NCBI RefSeq assembly: GCF_035189165.1
Contig: NZ_CP045246.1
Span: 806,001 to 870,000 of the forward strand
DNA length: 64,000 nucleotides
Source of the DNA: Arthrobacter sp. JZ12
Lineage (GTDB): Bacteria > Actinomycetota > Actinomycetes > Actinomycetales > Micrococcaceae
Direction of reading: 5' to 3'
This document shows, piece by piece, positions 8,717 to 18,218 of the stretch. Position 1 is the first letter of the stretch. Each line of letters starts with the position of its first letter. Below the pieces are notes generated by a model. It made no database searches and was not told the origin of the DNA. It worked only from the letters and a program-made list of their open reading frames with translations. The position numbers and the translations under genes were made by a program.

Positions 8717-11431
8717 CTATTCTGTGGTGACCACGTGCGTGCGGTGGTCATAGACAAAGGTGACCTGCCCGCCGTCGTCGTGCTGGAGGGAGATGTTCCC
8801 GCCATTCCGGACGCCGTCGACGCCGTAGTTCTCATCCCACGAGCGGTTGATAGCGACTTTGTACTCGTAGGTGCCGGCTGGAATATCCATAGTGAGCCGC
8901 CACAGGCCGTCCTCACCGAGGCTCAGCTGCGCCTGGTCACAGGCCGGCTGCCAGTCACCGGCTGCACATCCAATCTCGGAGTTGAAGGCACCCGGTACGG
9001 AAACCGCGCCTGGCTGAATGACTTCCGGATTCCCGACGCTGACGGTCCTCACGTTCGACACTGACTCCCCGAGTAGCGCGCGGTACTGCAGGACGGTGTC
9101 GTCCGGGAGCCCGCTGATGTCATCGGTCACGGTGTAGGCCGGGGACGAATCATCCGAGCCGATGGCTTCCCAGGCGCCGCCGTCCACGCTTCGTTCGAAG
9201 GACACCAAGTTCGAGGCCTTCTCGGGATCAGCAACCGCGACGAGCTCCACAGAATCCCGGACCCTCGCGTTCTCTTCCGGCGCCTGCAGCATGATGAGCG
9301 GTTTTGGTGCCGACGCTTCGACAACCTCGCTGCCAGCCGTGTTACCCCTGTTGTCGAGAACCACCGCCCGGTATTCGAGCGGCGTTCCCGGGTCGAGCGC
9401 GGCGACATCGTGGAACACCCGGTAGGGAGCGTTGTCGTCCGTGCCGATGGGCTCCCACTCGCCGCCTGCGGTGCGCGCCTCGAAGGACACCTGATAGAAG
9501 GAGGAACCGGTGACGTTTGCCTCGACCAGCATGCGCCCGTTGTCGCCGTCGGCCGGCTGCGGTGTAGAGAGAGCGACTGCCGGGGCAGCTTTCGAGGCCG
9601 GGATCCGGCCTGCACCCTCGAAGACGACGGCGGACAGCGGCGGCACCGTCACTGTGACGGTCCCATCGGCGGCGGACTTCACCCGGTCCTGGCCTTTTCC
9701 GTATATGGACTTGAAGGTCCTGGAGGGTATGTAGGTCGGAATTTCCGCCGTCTGCGCAGCCTCGCTGTTGTTCAGCGCCACGACGTACTCCCGCTGGCGC
9801 TCAGTATCGATGCGGGAGAAGGCGTAGATGCCGGCGCCGTCGGCGGCGTACCGGTGCTGGTGAGCTCCGTTGCGCAGCGCGGGGTGCTTCGCCGTGATCT
9901 CGGCGAGGGAGCCGATTGTTCGGTACAGCGGGTGGTCCGGGTTGAAGTTGTCCTGGGCGTGCGTTGCTTCGGTGCCCAGGAGATCATCGTCGAGGTAGTC
10001 GGGAACCTGGCTGGCGAAGAGGGTCTGGCGTGCGTCCTGATCACCGCCCGGGCCGGTGAAGCCCTGCTCGTCGCCGTAGTAGACCACCGGGTTGCCCCGG
10101 GAGAAGTACATCAACTCGTGGGCCAGCTGGTCGCGCGCGAGGAGTTCGTCCTCGCCCGCACCGGGATTGTCCGCAGTGATGAAGCCTCCGATACGGCCCA
10201 TGTCGTGATTGCCGAGGAAGGTGGGCAGGCTGTACGCGTTGGAGTCGGCGTCGGTGTACCAGTCGTCGCCCAGGAAAAAGTCCTGCAGTTGTCCGGCATC
10301 GGCGCTTCGGGAGGCGAATCCGCGCGCGGCTTCCTGGAAGGGAAAGTCGAGGACGGCCTGCATGGAGTTGCGGGTGGTGTACTGCGAAGTGAAGTCTTTG
10401 TTGGTGTCGAAGACTTCGCCGAACATGAAGAACTCGTCCTTGCCCTGCTCGCGGGCGAACTGCAGAACGTCCGGGCCGAATTCCTGCCAGAACTCGTCGT
10501 TCACGTGCTTCATGGTGTCGATACGGAACCCGTCCACGCCGAAGTCGGCGATCCACGTCTGGTAAATCTCCTTCATCCCGTCCACCACGACGGGGTGCTC
10601 GGTGAAGAGGTCGTCGAGGCCGAAGAAGTCCCCGTAGTACGCGTCTTCGCCTGCGAAGGTTGTGTCGCCGCGGTTGTGGTAAAGCCGCGGGTCGTTCAGC
10701 CAGCCCGGCACCTTGAGGTCCTCCTCGCCGGCTTCGAGCACGGGCGTGTAGGGGAAGGAGCGGGCCGCATCCAGTTCGGGGAAGGCATCGCTGCCCGCAA
10801 CATCGCGATCATCGAACGGAACGCCCTCAGCGGTCCGGTACGGCTCCTCATCCTTGGAGACGTACGGCATCCGTGCACCCTCCTCGTAGCCGATAACGTC
10901 GGCGGTGTGGTTGGTGATGATGTCGAAGTAGACCTTCATGCCGCGCTCGTGCGCGGCATCGATGAGCGCCTTCAGCTCTTCATTGGTTCCGAGGTGGGGA
11001 TCAATCTGGGTGAAGTCGGTGATCCAGTACCCGTGGTAGCCGGCTGAGTTGTCCTCCGGCTGAACCGCCTTGTTCTTGAAGCTCGGCGTCAACCAGATGG
11101 AGGTGGTGCCGAGGCCCTCGATGTAGTCGAGCTTGTCGAGCAGGCCCTTGAGGTCGCCTCCGTTGTAGAAGCCCTTGCGGGTGGGGTCGAAGCCGGAAAC
11201 CTCCGGCTGCGGGCCCAGCCCGCCGTCGTCGTTGGCTTGCGTGCCGTTTTCGAAACGGTCCGCCATGACGAAGTAGAAGTTCTCGTCGGTGACGGGCGCG
11301 CGAAGGGACTGCAGCGCTTCTGCTGTCCCGGCATGCTCCGTCGTGGTTGGTTTGGCGTGAGCGGGAAGGGTTGAGCCTGTGGCGGCGAGTAGGGTGACAA
11401 GGGTGATGGCAGCGGCGTTGGGGACCAGCAT
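8717..11431 (-). CDS. Secreted alpha-amylase family GH13 enzyme with C-terminal X25-type module
   Basis: 904 aa from the ATG at 11431, preceded by CGGAGG (an upstream in-frame start at 11458 is less likely). A Sec signal peptide ends near residue 26 (LPAHA). The GH13 catalytic barrel spans about 50-480 and carries GYHGYWITDF, the nucleophile D305 in DGFRIDTMKH, the acid/base E339 in FGEVFD, and H409-D410 in FLGNHDMGR. A beta-rich C domain and two bacterial-type linker/Ig-like segments follow (about 590-790). The C-terminal 100 residues (IPAGTYEYKVAINRSWDENYG) match the X25 module found in pullulanases. It should hydrolyse starch or related alpha-glucans outside the cell. It follows an MFS transporter on the same strand, and the pair interrupts the purN-purH neighbourhood. 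Confidence 0.93.
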   Translation of the reverse strand: MLVPNAAAITLVTLLAATGSTLPAHAKPTTTEHAGTAEALQSLRAPVTDENFYFVMADRFENGTQANDDGGLGPQPEVSGFDPTRKGFYNGGDLKGLLDKLDYIEGLGTTSIWLTPSFKNKAVQPEDNSAGYHGYWITDFTQIDPHLGTNEELKALIDAAHERGMKVYFDIITNHTADVIGYEEGARMPYVSKDEEPYRTAEGVPFDDRDVAGSDAFPELDAARSFPYTPVLEAGEEDLKVPGWLNDPRLYHNRGDTTFAGEDAYYGDFFGLDDLFTEHPVVVDGMKEIYQTWIADFGVDGFRIDTMKHVNDEFWQEFGPDVLQFAREQGKDEFFMFGEVFDTNKDFTSQYTTRNSMQAVLDFPFQEAARGFASRSADAGQLQDFFLGDDWYTDADSNAYSLPTFLGNHDMGRIGGFITADNPGAGEDELLARDQLAHELMYFSRGNPVVYYGDEQGFTGPGGDQDARQTLFASQVPDYLDDDLLGTEATHAQDNFNPDHPLYRTIGSLAEITAKHPALRNGAHQHRYAADGAGIYAFSRIDTERQREYVVALNNSEAAQTAEIPTYIPSRTFKSIYGKGQDRVKSAADGTVTVTVPPLSAVVFEGAGRIPASKAAPAVALSTPQPADGDNGRMLVEANVTGSSFYQVSFEARTAGGEWEPIGTDDNAPYRVFHDVAALDPGTPLEYRAVVLDNRGNTAGSEVVEASAPKPLIMLQAPEENARVRDSVELVAVADPEKASNLVSFERSVDGGAWEAIGSDDSSPAYTVTDDISGLPDDTVLQYRALLGESVSNVRTVSVGNPEVIQPGAVSVPGAFNSEIGCAAGDWQPACDQAQLSLGEDGLWRLTMDIPAGTYEYKVAINRSWDENYGVDGVRNGGNISLQHDDGGQVTFVYDHRTHVVTTE

Positions 11432-11463
11432 GAGACCTCCGGTGGGAAATAAGCCCACTTAGA

Positions 11464-11489
11464 GTGACTCAGGTCACACCCGCTGTCAA
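11464..11489 (-). promoter_or_regulatory. Possible amylase promoter and GTGAC-N4-GTCAC operator
   Basis: In the 54-bp gap before the amylase gene, the minus strand has TTGACA (11489-11484, overlapping the transporter stop) followed by an inverted repeat GTGAC-CTGA-GTCAC (11477-11464). The repeat sits where a spacer and -10 would be. This would let amylase be transcribed separately from the transporter under a repressor. The -10 is weak, so this is tentative. Confidence 0.4.
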
Positions 11490-12841
11490 ACCTTCAGCGC
11501 TACCCCGCGGGTCTCAGGGGCGTTGAACGCCATCCACAGCACCGCGATGAGGACCAGTGCACCCGTGGCAGCGAAGGTGAGCGGTAGTCCCAGCAGGGGC
11601 CACAGCAGGGACCCGAAGATGAGCGGCACCAGGCCTGCTCCAACACGGGAGATCGTGGATGCCCAGCCGAATCCGGAGCCGCGCAGCTCGGTCGGGTAGA
11701 GCTCAGAGACATAGGTGTAGAGCACCGGAATGGCCACCTGGATGGTGAAACCGAAGATCAACAGCCAGGCCGTGGCCGCCGCTGGAGCGTCAACACTGAG
11801 GGCAAAAACCACCAGTACGACGGCGGACGCCGGGCCTGAGACGGCAAGGATCCACTTGCGGCCCACCCGCTCGACCAGCAGGGCAGCGGCAACCACGCCG
11901 AGGAAACCGATTCCGGTCATTCCCGCCGTCGTCAGGAACGCAACCGACTGGCGGTAGCCGGCCGCGATAAGGATCTGCGGCATCCAGGTGAGGGCGCCGT
12001 AGTAAACCAGCAGGATCGACAGGAACAGACCCCAGGCGGCAAGGGTGATCCGCCAGCTGTATCGCCAGAGGGCCGCGAACTGGCCGGTCAGGCCACCGAG
12101 TGTTAGGCGCGGAGTTTCTGCCGATGAGGGCAGGCGCCAGCGTCGGACGGTCCCGGCGGTGCGCTCGATGAGGTGGTCGATGACGGCCTTCGCTTCGTTG
12201 GTGCGCCCCCGCTGGACCAGGTAGAGCGGCGACTCGGGAACGGAACGGCGAACCCAGAACACCAGCAGTGCCGGAAGGACCATGACGAGCATGAGGTAGC
12301 GCCAGTCCCCGAAGGCTGCGATGAGGATCGCGGACACCACGCCGCACAGGGCTGCGCCGATCGGCCACCAGGCGTCCATCGCCGTCAGTACCCGGCCACG
12401 GTGTTTACGGGGCGTGAATTCGCCGACCAATGCGTAGTCCACCGGAATGCAGCCGCCCAGGCCGAAGCCGGCGATGAAGCGGAAGATGCAGAACCAGACC
12501 AGGTCGCCCGAGAATGCGCCGAACACAGTGAACAGCGAGAAGATCAGCAGGGTCGCAGTGAATGCCTTCTTGCGGCCGATGATGTCCGCGATGGAACCCC
12601 ACGCGAATGCGCCTACGGCCATGCCGATGAGGTTGGATGTGCCCACCCATGCGGCCTGCCCCGGCGTCAGGTTCCATTCCTCGGAGAGCAGGGGAATCAG
12701 GTAACCGTTGAGGGTGACGTCCCAGGCATCGAACATGAAGCCCAGGCCACCGATGAGGAAGATCTTGCCCTGCACCCGCCACCGCCACGGCAGCTCCTGC
12801 ACCACCTGGTCACCGGTGGGAAGTTTGGTTGAGGTACTCAC
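11486..12841 (-). CDS. MFS transporter (metabolite:H+ symporter type)
   Basis: About 451 aa from the GTG at 12841 (GGACGG upstream); a GTG at 12919 would add 26 polar residues. Twelve transmembrane segments are visible. MFS signatures are GSIADIIGRKKAF after TM2, the TM4-5 region FRFIAGFGLGGCIPVDYALVGEFTPRKHRG, and the second-half repeat LLVERVGRKW. The ending YVSELYPTELRGSGFG resembles sugar-porter and aromatic-acid/sialate-type symporters. Substrate not determinable; the downstream secreted amylase makes a maltodextrin-derived sugar an attractive guess, but MFS proteins of this subtype more often carry organic acids. Probably co-transcribed with the amylase. Confidence 0.88.
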   Translation of the reverse strand: MSTSTKLPTGDQVVQELPWRWRVQGKIFLIGGLGFMFDAWDVTLNGYLIPLLSEEWNLTPGQAAWVGTSNLIGMAVGAFAWGSIADIIGRKKAFTATLLIFSLFTVFGAFSGDLVWFCIFRFIAGFGLGGCIPVDYALVGEFTPRKHRGRVLTAMDAWWPIGAALCGVVSAILIAAFGDWRYLMLVMVLPALLVFWVRRSVPESPLYLVQRGRTNEAKAVIDHLIERTAGTVRRWRLPSSAETPRLTLGGLTGQFAALWRYSWRITLAAWGLFLSILLVYYGALTWMPQILIAAGYRQSVAFLTTAGMTGIGFLGVVAAALLVERVGRKWILAVSGPASAVVLVVFALSVDAPAAATAWLLIFGFTIQVAIPVLYTYVSELYPTELRGSGFGWASTISRVGAGLVPLIFGSLLWPLLGLPLTFAATGALVLIAVLWMAFNAPETRGVALKV

Positions 12842-12982
12842 TGTTCCGTCCGTCCTGACAGGGCCGTTCGGCACTGGTTCGCCTGATTGCGATGATTCAA
12901 AAACCTTACCGCCGGACACACCCTTCCGGACCTGTTTTAGACTGGGGACGATTCCTCAGCACTTATTCCACGGGAGACCTGC

Positions 12983-14599
12983 GTGACCTTGACCAACCTT
13001 GACCGAGTTCCCATCCGCCGCGCACTTATTTCGGTCTATGACAAGACCGGCCTGGAGGAACTCGCTCAGGGTCTCCACTCGGCGGGAGTGCGGATCGTGT
13101 CGACCGGGTCCACCGCGAAGACCATCGCAGCGGCGGGAGTGCCCGTCCAGCAGGTCGAGGAGGTCACAGGCTCACCGGAGATGCTCGACGGCAGGGTCAA
13201 GACACTGCACCCGCGCGTTCACGGCGGAATCCTCGCCGATCGCCGCGTTCCGGCCCACATGGACACGCTCGCCGAAATGGACATCGAGGCGTTCGACCTC
13301 GTGGTCGTGAACCTGTACCCGTTCGTGGAGACGGTGAAGTCAGGGGCCGCAGCCGACGACGTCGTCGAGCAGATCGACATCGGCGGCCCGGCGATGGTTC
13401 GCTCGGCTGCGAAGAACCATGCCGCGGTCAGCATCGTGGTTGACCCGTCCTTCTACGGCAGCGTTGTGCGCGCCGCGGCGGAGGGCGGTTTCGATCTCAA
13501 GACCCGTCAGCGGCTGGCGGCACGCGCATTCGCGCACACGGCGAGCTATGACAATGCAGTGGCCACGTGGACGGCGTCGCAGTTCCTGGACGAGGATGGC
13601 GATGGAGTGGTGGATTGGCCGGCCTATGCCGGCCTGGCGCTGGAGCGTTCCGAGGTGCTGCGCTACGGCGAGAACCCCCATCAGCAGGCCGCCCTGTATG
13701 TGGACAAGGCTGCCCCGATGGGTATTGCCCAGGCGGATCAGCTGCACGGCAAGGCAATGAGCTACAACAACTTCGTCGACGCGGACGCCGCGCTGCGCGC
13801 CGCCTACGACTTCAGCGAGCCCGCCGTCGCAATCATCAAGCACGCGAACCCGTGTGGAGTAGCCGTCGGTTCGGCGTCGGCTGCGGACCCGATCGCCGAC
13901 GCACACGCCAAGGCCCACGCCTGCGACCCCGTATCCGCTTTCGGCGGCGTCATCGCGGCCAACCGGCCTGTCACCGCCGCCATGGCCCAGACGGTCAAGG
14001 ACATTTTCACTGAAGTGGTCATCGCGCCGGGCTTCGAGCCCGAGGCAGTGGAGATCCTGTCCCAGAAGAAGAACATCCGTCTGCTGTCCCTGCCGGAAGG
14101 CTACGACCGGTACCCGACCGAGATCCGTCAGGTCTCCGGCGGAGTCCTCGTGCAGGTTACCGACACTGTCAACGCCGAGGGCGACAACCCTGAGAACTGG
14201 ACGCTCGCCGCCGGGAAGGCTGCCGACGCCGAGACCCTCGCTGACCTCGCTTTCGCCTGGACGGCGTGCCGTGCGGCGAAGTCCAACGCGATCCTGCTCG
14301 CCCGCGACGGTGCCGCCGTCGGTGTCGGAATGGGACAGGTGAACCGGCTGGATTCCTGCAAGCTCGCGGTGGAGCGCGCCAACACCCTCGCGGGCGAAGG
14401 CAGCGAGCGCGCACGAGGCGCAGTAGCGGCGTCGGACGCGTTCTTCCCGTTCGCTGACGGACTTCAGATCCTGATTGACGCGGGCGTTCGCGCCGTCGTC
14501 CAGCCCGGCGGATCCGTGCGCGACCAGGAAGTGATCGATGCGGCCGAGGCCGCCGGCATCACCATGTACTTCACCGGTGCGCGCCACTTCTTCCACTAA
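12983..14599 (+). CDS. purH: Bifunctional AICAR formyltransferase / IMP cyclohydrolase
   Basis: 538 aa, full length. It performs the last two steps of IMP synthesis using 10-formyl-THF; its substrate AICAR-phosphate (ZMP) and the triphosphate ZTP signal folate shortage. The N-terminal MGS/IMP-cyclohydrolase domain (about 10-150) includes [16 protein letters not shown] and [13 protein letters not shown]. The C-terminal formyltransferase includes the catalytic Lys-His in [12 protein letters not shown]. The start is GTG with GGGAGACC upstream. It is divergent from the MFS gene. An association with ZTP-riboswitch-controlled glyA-folD 10 kb away is functional rather than physical. Confidence 0.97.
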   Translation: MTLTNLDRVPIRRALISVYDKTGLEELAQGLHSAGVRIVSTGSTAKTIAAAGVPVQQVEEVTGSPEMLDGRVKTLHPRVHGGILADRRVPAHMDTLAEMDIEAFDLVVVNLYPFVETVKSGAAADDVVEQIDIGGPAMVRSAAKNHAAVSIVVDPSFYGSVVRAAAEGGFDLKTRQRLAARAFAHTASYDNAVATWTASQFLDEDGDGVVDWPAYAGLALERSEVLRYGENPHQQAALYVDKAAPMGIAQADQLHGKAMSYNNFVDADAALRAAYDFSEPAVAIIKHANPCGVAVGSASAADPIADAHAKAHACDPVSAFGGVIAANRPVTAAMAQTVKDIFTEVVIAPGFEPEAVEILSQKKNIRLLSLPEGYDRYPTEIRQVSGGVLVQVTDTVNAEGDNPENWTLAAGKAADAETLADLAFAWTACRAAKSNAILLARDGAAVGVGMGQVNRLDSCKLAVERANTLAGEGSERARGAVAASDAFFPFADGLQILIDAGVRAVVQPGGSVRDQEVIDAAEAAGITMYFTGARHFFH

Positions 14600-14648
14600 G
14601 CCGGTAGGTTAGATACCCACAGCACCAGCAGTTTCCACTTCGAGTTGA

Positions 14649-16889
<2,241 letters not shown>

Positions 16890-16900
16890 TGCTTGCTTGC

Positions 16901-16942
16901 CGGAAGGCCCCCGACTGCGGTTGCGTGGTCGGGGGCCTTCCG
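16901..16942 (+). terminator. Strong intrinsic terminator after icd
   Basis: Perfect 15-bp stem: CGGAAGGCCCCCGAC (16901-16915) pairs with GTCGGGGGCCTTCCG (16928-16942) across a 12-nt loop, followed by CTTTCT. Confidence 0.9.
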
Positions 16943-17050
16943 CTTTCTCGGTCACCCCATCAGTAACTTTTGTCACAGGTGTTTACATACGGTTAGCAAG
17001 CATGCTTCCCTTAATCCCGAGAAACTGATCCGCAATGGGGGTGGAACCAG

Positions 17051-18139
17051 ATGACTTGGCGCATTCGCCGATCTGCTGTTGCCGCCTTGCGTGTATCTCT
17101 TGTGAGTGTCGGTGGCGCCCTGGGTTGGTTGGCGCTGTCTGCCGGTGCTGCAACGGCCGACGACGGCGGCGGTCTCGGTCTGCTTGGAACCGTTGATTCA
17201 GTCGTTGAGACCACGACCGCTCCCGTGGCTTCTACCGTGGACGAGCTGGTTGCTCCCGCACACTCCTCAAGCGTTTTACTGCCCGCTTCCGATGTAGTCG
17301 CTGACATCCCGGATGTTGTTGGCCAGGTTAGCCTCGCAAAAACTGCCGCCCCCGCAACCGGGGTGATTGACGGCGTCGTGACTGAAGTGCCCTTGGTTAG
17401 GGACCTGGTTCTAGCGGACACCGCAACGTCGGTCACGCATCCTGTGCTGGTACACGTCGACACGGCGGTCGCTCCGGTGACCTCGACTGGGGAGAAGGCT
17501 ATTGCTCCAGTCGTCGAGGCGGTTGTCCCGGTCGTCGAAGTCGTGGATCCCGCGGTGGAGGCCGTATCGCCTGTCGTGAAACCAGTTGTGGACACCGTGC
17601 GGCCCGTCACCGATCCAGTTATCGAGGTCGTGTCGCCCGTCGTAAAGCCAGTGGTGCAACCCGCTCCAGATCAGGTAACCGACCCGGCTCCAGCTGTCCT
17701 GGAGCTAGTTGAAGTGGGTGCTTCTGAGGCTTCGTCGACGGCTCCGCGTACTGCCGCGGAGGCGACGGAATCAGTCAAGGCGCTCAGCCAGGATGTACGC
17801 GGTAAGCCGTCGACAGCTGCGGCGACTTCGCCAGTCGAGCCCGCGGTCATTACCACCGGTTTCGCATCCGTGGCCGCGGGCGGGTACTACGCGCTCCCCG
17901 AAACGCCCTTTATCGTTCTTGACGGGTTGACCAGCATAGGCTCTTCGCACAGCTCGTTCGTCGGGGCGGACGCAGGGGCCGCAGCTTCGATCTCAGCCGG
18001 AGCAGGAAGCGGTGTACTCGCCGCCGACGTCTCTGGCTTCCTCAGCCTCGATGCTTCTTCGTCGGCAGGCCAGGTGGCGGCCGACCATGTTGATCTGCCG
18101 CTCGAACCAGCTTTCGATCTCGGTTCCACTCCTGATTGA
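17051..18139 (+). CDS. Secreted Val/Pro-rich repeat protein of unknown function
   Basis: 362 aa, preceded by GGGGGTGG. A signal peptide (RRSAVAALRVSL then a hydrophobic stretch) should be cleaved near AATA|DDGG, about residue 37. The mature protein contains no cysteine. Residues about 155-215 are a run of imperfect units of the type PVVEAV, PVVKPVV and PVTDPV, with Pro every 6-10 residues; this would form an extended or beta-prone chain. The C-terminal third is Ser/Ala/Gly rich, and there is no membrane anchor or LPXTG-like signal. I do not recognise a family. It is followed at 79 bp by the chaplin-like protein, with an inverted repeat joining its stop region to the next Shine-Dalgarno, so the two are probably made together as cell-surface components. 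Confidence 0.72.
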   Translation: MTWRIRRSAVAALRVSLVSVGGALGWLALSAGAATADDGGGLGLLGTVDSVVETTTAPVASTVDELVAPAHSSSVLLPASDVVADIPDVVGQVSLAKTAAPATGVIDGVVTEVPLVRDLVLADTATSVTHPVLVHVDTAVAPVTSTGEKAIAPVVEAVVPVVEVVDPAVEAVSPVVKPVVDTVRPVTDPVIEVVSPVVKPVVQPAPDQVTDPAPAVLELVEVGASEASSTAPRTAAEATESVKALSQDVRGKPSTAAATSPVEPAVITTGFASVAAGGYYALPETPFIVLDGLTSIGSSHSSFVGADAGAAASISAGAGSGVLAADVSGFLSLDASSSAGQVAADHVDLPLEPAFDLGSTPD

Positions 18140-18209
18140 GGGGACTTCTGCTGCCTGAAGACAGCGAGAGTCCTTGTGACGCGCACGCGTCACCCCTTCC
18201 TCAATCAGG
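18131..18209 (+). promoter_or_regulatory. Nested inverted repeats linking upstream stop to downstream Shine-Dalgarno
   Basis: CCTGATTGAGG (18131-18141, containing the upstream TGA stop) is exactly complementary to CCTCAATCAGG (18199-18209), whose last bases are part of the AGGAG ribosome-binding site of the next gene. Inside the loop, GTGACGCG (18176-18183) pairs with CGCGTCAC (18186-18193). In mRNA this would bury the downstream ribosome-binding site until ribosomes reach the upstream stop codon. Confidence 0.6.
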
Positions 18210-18218
18210 AGAATTCAA

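Noticed and set aside
9410-11047. 545-codon plus-strand open frame
   Set aside because: It runs opposite to the alpha-amylase, whose catalytic residues and signal peptide are all in place. High-GC codon bias leaves the antisense frame open.
13340-14596. 418-codon minus-strand open frame
   Set aside because: Antisense of purH with no family-like sequence.
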